The notes under the pieces were generated by a model, which saw only the letters and a program-made list of their open reading frames with translations, did no database searches and had not been told where the DNA came from. Shown here one piece after another: positions 57,344 through 64,000 of a stretch of DNA of 64,000 nucleotides. The translations under genes and the position numbers were made by a program. Position 1 is the stretch's first letter. The number at the start of each line of letters is the position of its first letter. The stretch spans positions 108,010,469 to 108,074,468 of the forward strand of contig CM043951.1 in NCBI GenBank assembly GCA_014529385.2, written 5' to 3'. The DNA is from Adiantum capillus-veneris. Taxonomy: Eukaryota; Streptophyta; Polypodiopsida; Polypodiales; Pteridaceae.

Positions 57344-59505
57344 TTTTATTATTATTATTACTTTCCATCAAAACGTTCCGAATTGTATTAGAGAGAACAC
57401 AGGTGTACATAGTGAGCGAGACTGTGCTTCCAGGGACCAGGTTGGGAGACTAGGGGCGCTTACAATCAGTGGGGTTTTCGAGAACAACGGGGAGTGGGGA
57501 GAGTACGGCACCAAGAAGTTAGAGCGGTGGTTACAACGAGGTTTATTCGTGGGGAAGAGGGGGTTTAGGGGTCCTCCATCGGGTTGATGGACGTGATAAC
57601 AAGCTGGGTAGTTTCTCTGATTCTGCCAGGTTCTCCGCCGCCATGTTGATCAGAGTGGAGGGTTTGGGTTCTTCAGAGTTGGCTTGTTTCTGAGCATCCT
57701 CCATAGACTCATAGAAACGCCAATATCATGCAGTATCAGATTCCTCACATTATAAGTGGAGACTTCAGAGTGTTTTGTGTGAACAACCTACAGATTAAAG
57801 TCAGAAGACAGGATTCTCAGCCTTTGAACTCGGTGAGCACTGTCAAAAAGAAATTTATTCCTCTCAGATGATCCAAAAAAATCCTGCTCTAATCTTATTC
57901 CAGTAGGAGGAGAGACCCTAACAGAGTCGCCTAGGAGTTGTTTCCAAGAAAGGTTAAAGGTTAGCACAGAGATCAGAGGCCTGATGATGGCCCTGGATCT
58001 GGGACAGTTGAGGAACAGGTGGGGAGGGATTCCACTTCTAGGCGGCATATTGAGTAAATTCCATCTGACACCCCTACATTTAAGCTTTTTCGCCAGTCCA
58101 GAATGCTTTGGAGGATTAGCCACAGAAGAATGGACTTTTTAGCTGGGTCCCAGATTTTGGTGAACTTGAAGTACCATTGCCTTCTGTCCAGGGAGACTAT
58201 CTTGTGGATAGTTTGTAGGAAGGGGGAGGAAGAGGAGGGCGGGGGTTGGGGATAGGTTAGAGCGAAACCACCAATCCATCCCATCGCTTTGATGGAGACT
58301 TGGTCGGATACAGAGAGGCATCATGCTTCAAACCGCCAATCCATCCCATCGCTTTGATGGAGACTTGGTCCGATACAGAGAGACGTCATGCTTCTTGAAG
58401 AGGAAAGAGGGCGATTCTGGTTTGGATTAACGTGAGTTCCCACGGTTGCAGGGGATGTGAGAGGAGCAGCTCGTCTGCACTCTTCCACCTGTTCTCGATG
58501 GTGTTCCATAGATCCTTCCAGTATTTGAGACCTTTGTTGTGGATTCTAAGGGCGGTTATTTCCTGGGTGGGGAAGATGAGCGGGATAGGGTCAAGGGACC
58601 ACTAGATCGGGTCCTGTTGCCCAACGGCTAGGGAGTGGTGGGAGTCCCATTTGATCCTGAGGTTCATCCTATACCTATTCCATGCTGCCCACGGGGATTT
58701 GACGAGGTCCGAGCCCTTAGCCTTGAATCCAAAGGGGCTGAAGAGGATGGAGATCCAAGAGAAGTTCTTCCACCCATTATGGTCTTCCAAGGAGAACCCG
58801 CTCGTGTGGCGAAAGAGTATAACTGCCCACTTCTGTGTTGGATAGCTGATTGCTCTGATGATTTGTTTCACTGCAAGTTTGTCAGCCCTCGTCGAGATGT
58901 TTCTGATGCCTATTCTTTTTCTTCTTTGGGAAGGCAGTAGGTGACCCAACTCATTTTGGATGATGATTTTCTTAAGGGGTCTTCCGACCAGAGGAAGTTC
59001 CTGCAACATGAGCTGACTTGTTGAAGGTGAGAGTTGGCGCCTCCAGCAGGAGAGGAAGAAGAGAATGTAGGCCGATAGGAAGTGATTCATGACCATGACT
59101 CTTCCAGCAAGAGAGAGTTGAAGACCTTTCCACCTGTGGAGTTTTTCCTTGAATCTGTCGAAGACCCAATCCCAGCGTTGCTTCAGGGATACATTGAATC
59201 CGAAGGGAATTCCTAGATGTCTGAAGATCTCTCCTTCCTTGATGATCTTTCAGCCTTGTTGAGTTATCCAGTCGGGGAGAAAAGATTTTGATGCTTTGAT
59301 GCCATCTGTCTTCATTGGCGAGAAGAGCGTTGGTGTCATCAGCAAACTGAGACAAGCAATGCTGTCCACTGTGGTTGGGGAGGGGGGTTCCTTTGATGAC
59401 TCCTTGTTCCATCTTGCCCTTGATGAGACAGTTAATGTTCCTTGAAACATGATCCGTTGATGTTACTTCAATGGGGCAAATTTCGTACCTGACATCCCTC
59501 AAGCA
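57344..59505 (-). mobile_element. 5'-truncated LINE with (TAA)n tail
   Basis: Minus-strand LINE remnant. RT palm CLSQFADDTNALL near 59340, thumb RVMVMNHFLSAYI and LGHLLPSQRRKRIGIRN at 58900-59100, and a degenerate terminal finger (IPPHLFLNCPRSR) near 58000. In sense orientation it ends in a (TAA)n-like tail (TTATTATTATTA on plus at 57347-57360). The 5' side stops near 59505, within the RT. Stops and frame changes are common. It is distinct from the other LINE families here. Confidence 0.82.
58266..58395 (+). repeat. Tandem duplication, 65-bp unit, inside the truncated LINE
   Basis: AACC(A/G)CCAATCCATCCCATCG begins at 58266 and 58331 and each unit runs to CATGCTTC. The near identity suggests a recent slippage or unequal exchange. 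Confidence 0.92.
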
Positions 59506-60690
59506 AGGGGACGACCATCAATTACTTATGGCGGTTACTAGACTAGACTTCTCCACAAGTGGTATGTCTTGTTTCTTTGGAAATTCTTTGCCCATGAAGC
59601 ACGCCATTGCACGTGAATCTAGTAATGCTTCATAATCCTTTGCCTATCTAGCATATAAATCTTGGCAAGTGGCATGAAACTTGACGTTGGATCAGCGAGT
59701 AGATAGAGACCTTCTTTCACTTGGTTTTTGTCCAACCATCCAGTCTCTATTGGGGTTGGATGTCTATGTTTCCCAAAAATGTTGAGACTATCGCACCATG
59801 ACCTTTCATCCTTCTCTTCTTTACACAATGTTGAGCAATGCGTCCAAGCTCTCCACAATACATACATAGGCTTTTGATGTGTGGCCTTTGCTTCTCTTAA
59901 GTTGAGAGGGGTTTAAACCGTGTTGAATCAATTTGCATGGATTCAATGCTTGGTTCATGGCCCTCTCAAATTGCAAGACCATCATGTGTCACTATTGTTT
60001 CAGACCGTAATGATCCTTTACATCATCCTTTAATCCCCATCAAAATTGACTAATGAAATATTCTTCATGCCAAGTTAAATCACATGTGAACTATCGGAAT
60101 TTTGATGCATAGATTGATGCAAGCTTTGATCCTTGGCGGAGATTTCTAAGCTTGGTTTCAGCTCCCCTTGCTCTATCAATATCCCAAAGGTCAAAGAAAA
60201 CTCCTGTATAAATGCTTCAACGTCATGGAGGAGGGGAAATTCCTTTTCAAGTAAAGAAACAAACCAAGAGAGAGCCATACCTAAGAGGAGTGTGCCAGTA
60301 AGGCCTACTTGAGAAACATCATCTGGATAATGCTCTTGTTGCATTCAGATGAAGAGCCGCACTAGTTGGATAAAGCCCCTAAACTTCAATCTAGTTTTCA
60401 TCGAACTTTTTAGGCAAACTGACCTTTGGCTCCTTCTTGCGTCGTCGTTGCAAATTGTTAGAACTTGGAGCTTGTGCTTGGTGTATGCTTGTCTCTTGGA
60501 GCTCTTGGATTTGACAATCTAAATTTTGCACCACTAAACCAAAGACTTGGGGTTGTTCCACTTGGAGTTGAGCATTACTCTTACACAACTCTTAAAGTTG
60601 TTGTTGGATGCTTTACAAGGTGGTGATGACACCTTCCACCATTGACTCCATGAAGGCTTGACAAGATTAAGAGATTGGAATCTTGCCAAA
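59506..60690 (-). pseudogene. Ty3/gypsy gag and protease relic
   Basis: Minus-strand translation shows an N-terminal piece with LPKKFDEN, then EHYPDDVSQVGLTGTLLLGM and ALSWFVSLLEKEFPLLHD (plant gypsy capsid pattern G.A..W...L), and near 59560-59640 ALLDSRAMACFMGKEF, a damaged retropepsin DSG motif. Frames are broken throughout. It lies directly downstream, in sense, of the LTR at 60692-60950. Confidence 0.8.
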
Positions 60691-60691
60691 C

Positions 60692-60950
60692 TGTTATGAG
60701 TGCGTCTTGAGCTAGAAGAGAGCGAGAGGAGGCACTGATAATATGCAAGAGCTTGAAACTTGATGTAATACTTAACCTTGATTACAAGACTTAATACTCT
60801 TTTAAGAGAACATGATTGAAATGCCCCTAGTAGGACTGCCTGGAATTAACCTCCCACTAAATAGCCCCTTGGGCCTCATTCCCTATCCACACTTGTAGCC
60901 GGCCCCTTGGGCGTGGTCTTTGACCACCGGGCATTGCCCTTGGCATGACA
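60692..60950 (-). repeat. Gypsy LTR (259 bp, TG...CA)
   Basis: In minus orientation it starts TGTCATGCCAAGGGCAATGC and ends ACTCATAACA. It is preceded by the polypurine tract CCAAGGGGGAAGTAA and the phrase TTTGAGGACGAAAACGCTTC typical of gypsy pol 3' ends. It contains GGCTATTTAG, a possible TATA-like box. A gag relic follows it, so it sits between a pol end and a gag start. No other copy was found in the window, and no standard tRNA-Met primer site follows. Confidence 0.72.
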
Positions 60951-61200
60951 TTACTTCCCCCTTGGGGACTTGGAGAAGCGTTTTCGTCCTCAAAAACAAA
61001 AGTGATTATACACTAATGTTTTCCACAGTGGCATCCTGTAGGGATCCAACTGGTTGCTTGACCGGAACACGGTTCAGTAGGAGGTTCAATGAAACCAAGA
61101 GTAACATTTTGATTTTCCACATTGTTGTCCCGTTGCAACCGTCTTGGTGTAACTGTCTCGTTGATAATATAGCGTGTAAACTCCATTTAGAACTCACTTG
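60951..61200 (-). pseudogene. Gypsy pol 3' end and polypurine tract
   Basis: The last coding residues read VFEDENASPSPQGG in sense, matching the acidic end of plant gypsy Pol just before the polypurine tract. A 63-codon frame (61006-61197) overlaps this with no clear domain. Nothing recognisably gypsy continues to the right of about 61200. Confidence 0.6.
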
Positions 61201-62775
61201 AGTATGCTAAATGAGTTATCACAACTAAGATGTACCCGAAAGAGTACCTTTTCTCACTTTCCATGAAAGTAACTTGTTGACATAACTCATCAGCTAAGTT
61301 TAAGTCCGTGACTTTTTATCTTCTCGTATGAGTAAACAACCCCGCCGTAATGAGTGTTCAAGGTTGAGAACCTGGATTATACATGAAGAGACTAAATCTA
61401 GTCGCAAACAAACTTTAACTTATGGTAAGCAATCTCCAAGTAGAGCAATAAATGCTGACTAATTGGATTGCTTGGTGCTAACGTACGCACAGTACTTATC
61501 TTTTAGCACAAGATTACACTTTGTAATCTTCTTATCCTCCTTGGATAACAGGCAGTACCGAGGTGTTTTCCCCCATGGTTTACAGACAGTCTTCCCAGAT
61601 GACTGGTAAACGGGGATCACAATATCATACAACATTGTTGAGCAATTAACAATGTCCGAAAGAACCATCTTGGTTAACATAAAAATTTCATAAACACCCA
61701 AACCGAGCCATGATCTCTATTGGTGATTGGTAGACCCTAAAAGGAATCTCATACAGATACTGCACTTAGAGTGCAAAATGCTTCATAAGCAACTAATGTG
61801 ATGAATATGCACGCCGCTCCCAATCAGCCTTTGCTAAACACTAGGGCCCATAACACATAGCGTGCATGCATTTAGCAAAAAACAGATTCGAACCTGTATA
61901 TCGATGATGATCCTTGCCAATACTTATGGCGAATGTGATGCTCGTAACACACATTAAAAAGGAATGTAAATAGTTCTGAAAAGAAATTAAATACTTTCAG
62001 CTGCAATCAGTTGCAAGCCTTGCTGAAACGTTTGAACCATAAATTATAGAAGGTGAAACAGTAATCACTTCTAGGTACAAACAATGAAACCTGTTCATTA
62101 ACAATTCATAGCCTTGCTATATGCATAAACAACCATTTGTAATGTTGTTTAGCTGCACTTGTACCTTAACAAGTCATTCTAAGTATCCGACAATTTTTGG
62201 CCACCAAAATTGCTCCTGATACATCGTGTTGAAAATGGTCTAGAAATCAGATTTGACCAGCACCTAGGGACTTTGTCGTGACACATACTTGAAATAGTGA
62301 CGCCAGTGTCTGTCCTAGAGACTCATATTCCCATATGTGGAATGTCTCATGTAAGGGTGTCTGACAAAAGAACATCCTTTAAGTACAAGATGATGTACTT
62401 GTACGTGGAGGTAATTGCAACACTCTACGATGGGAGTGAGAGGGACCCTCATTAGCCTTGCTCCACACTAGCTAAACCGAGCTCCGTGAGTTCCTAGACC
62501 ATGTTGCATCCCATGTGACAACATGTGCCAAATAAACCCTACGAGTGGGCTATAACTGCATAATGCAAAAACTTAATTTGGACACTAGAGCCCAAATTTC
62601 TTGGCTCCTCGTACATGACCTTGTTATTTCTCTTAAGAGCAAAAATGGAGGATAACATAGTTTGCACATCCTGCCCAAATTTCCCGTTTGCAAAAGCTTA
62701 GGAACACTAATTGAAAAGTACTGAAATGCAAGTAGTATTGCACATGTAACCTTAGGTGTTGCCTTTGCAATCCAG

Positions 62776-62845
62776 ACCCCTTGGTTAAAATCAACATTGT
62801 CTAACCCCTTGGTTAAAATCAACATTGTCAAACCCCTTGGTTAAA
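62776..62845 (+). repeat. Tandem repeat, 28-bp unit, 2.5 copies
   Basis: ACCCCTTGGTTAAAATCAAC starts at 62776, 62804 and (partial) 62832, exactly 28 bases apart. Confidence 0.93.
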
Positions 62846-63511
62846 CTTTGCAAGAAAACTGCTCAACTAGCAGCCGGCCCTTGGCCTATGTCCGTGACCC
62901 CCCTTGGGTTGGCCCGTGGGAGTACATTCCGTTTGAAGTTGAAACTTTTCCACTACCCCTTGGAAGTCTGTGGATTTCTTTCCGTGAAGATGCAAGTGTG
63001 CAGATTCCAAGAATTGACCATCACACTTAATAAGTGATTTAATAATCACGAGCTAGGTCTTACCTCGAAACTGGACTCATATAGACACTTGTAGTGCTAG
63101 AGATAAAATAGAAGATCCGCTAAACTTGGAATCGTATTCACAACTAGATCTGTTGCACACCCAAAAGGCCATAATCTTAGGTTTTTGTGAACAGTCGTGC
63201 TGTTGGATTCATCCATACCCCTTGGTAGAGATAAGCCCTTACGAGTTTAAAACATTCAAAAACTCAACTTGACTTTCACACCTAAAGTGAGTAGTGCAAA
63301 AATAATGCCAAAAAAATCACTAATGGCAAGACTCTTCCATGTCCATAATAATCGATGGGTACGCAACTAGATGGATTACAAAAAGATGGCTAGTATTCTT
63401 TCCAGAATAGGTGGCTCTTAGCCCTTCTTGTTACCGTATTGACACAGAAAGATTTCAAGAAAATCATGTCTACTTTGATCATGCTTAGTTTCATTTTTCT
63501 CGGAGAGAACT

Positions 63512-63513
<2 letters not shown>

Positions 63514-63575
<62 letters not shown>
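63514..63575. repeat. (GA)n microsatellite, about 62 bp
   Basis: Uninterrupted GA, flanked by CTTG on the left and TAATGTCGGG on the right. No LINE tail is attached here, unlike the GA tracts at 36.9 and 42.9 kb. Confidence 0.97.
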
Positions 63576-63578
<3 letters not shown>

Positions 63579-64000
63579 TGTCGGGCTGAGGAAAACCCCT
63601 TATTTGAATGTGATGCATGTCCCTTGTATATGATCCCGTGCAGACCATGTCTTTGTCTGAGTGTAGCGTAGAAGCGTACAACTACATGCCCTCGTATTAG
63701 AGAGAGGCTGAGCTTATCCTATAAGAGTACAACTGTGTACTTGTACCACGCCCTCGTAGAGAGAGGTACCATAAGGCACATCTTGTCCCACTGACCTTGT
63801 ATGGGGTCGTGACTGTATGAGGATGACTTGAATAGGACACTTTGCCTATGAATCAAGTCCGAGTCATAGGTTTCTTTTAGTGTTGTTATAGCGGAAGCGT
63901 AAACCAAAAGGTAGTGGAATTCAGTCCACCTGGCTAGCATGCCTTGCATGCAGAGTGGTAAGCAACGGCTCAAGTGTGAGAGCCCAAAATCACAAGTGCC

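Larger units (their letters stand above)
61201..64000. other. Mostly unassigned sequence
   Basis: No protein family recognised on either strand. CCCCTTGG-type words recur (60850-63230), and a 28-bp tandem repeat and a GA microsatellite are listed separately. A short block GTAC...GCCCTCGTA..GAGAGAGG occurs twice at 63676-63765. Confidence 0.5.

Noticed and set aside
62776-62845. CRISPR-like array
   Set aside because: The 28-bp units are directly adjacent without spacers, and the genome is a plant's; it is an ordinary tandem repeat.

Overview
This window looks like nuclear DNA of a land plant with a large, repeat-choked genome. The only intact host gene is a plant-type BRR2 spliceosomal helicase. 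Around it lie Ty1/copia and Ty3/gypsy LTR retrotransposons, several LINEs, a hAT-type zinc-finger relic, a plant-type PPR pseudogene, and very many (GA)n, (GT)n and poly-G tracts. The LINE reverse transcriptases and the microsatellite load would fit a fern or another seed-free plant, but that placement is an inference.

Layout. 1-3500: decayed minus-strand Ty3/gypsy element (integrase, RNase H, RT, protease, gag), closed by a plus-strand LINE 3' end running into (GT)20. 3.7-11.4 kb: unassigned DNA with a rearranged LINE fragment (6.6-7.0 kb), long poly-G tracts, a LINE RT scrap (8.7-9.07 kb) and a gypsy gag relic (10.05-11.4 kb). 11,437-14,070: a non-autonomous LTR element with a TGTAG target duplication. 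14,112-19,300: a full-length but broken Ty1/copia element with a CTTTC target duplication. 20.6-24.2 kb: gypsy integrase and gag relics around a BED zinc-finger (hAT) fragment. 25.84-26.66 kb: a pseudogene of the splicing helicase PRP22/DHX8. 28.76-34.05 kb: a plus-strand plant L1-type LINE. 35.85-36.35 kb: a PPR pseudogene. 36,964-48,505: two nearly full-length LINEs of one family, minus strand, head to tail, joined by (GA)n. 48,910-56,488: BRR2 in two coding exons. 57.3-59.5 kb: truncated minus-strand LINE. 59.5-61.2 kb: gypsy gag, an LTR, and a gypsy pol end. 61.2-64 kb: mostly unassigned.

The most interesting material is the tandem LINE family. ORF1 and ORF2 are in one frame and separated by a single UGA followed by CGG, and no in-frame AUG lies before the endonuclease's first catalytic motif, so stop-codon readthrough is the simplest expression route. 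ORF1 looks like animal L1 ORF1p, ORF2 carries a canonical PCNA-binding motif near its C-terminus, and the 5' UTR holds four CTACGCGTAG-type palindromes among G-tracts. The 5' end of the right-hand copy faces the BRR2 start codon across about 400 bp.

All translations were done by eye, so boundaries of degenerate elements are approximate.
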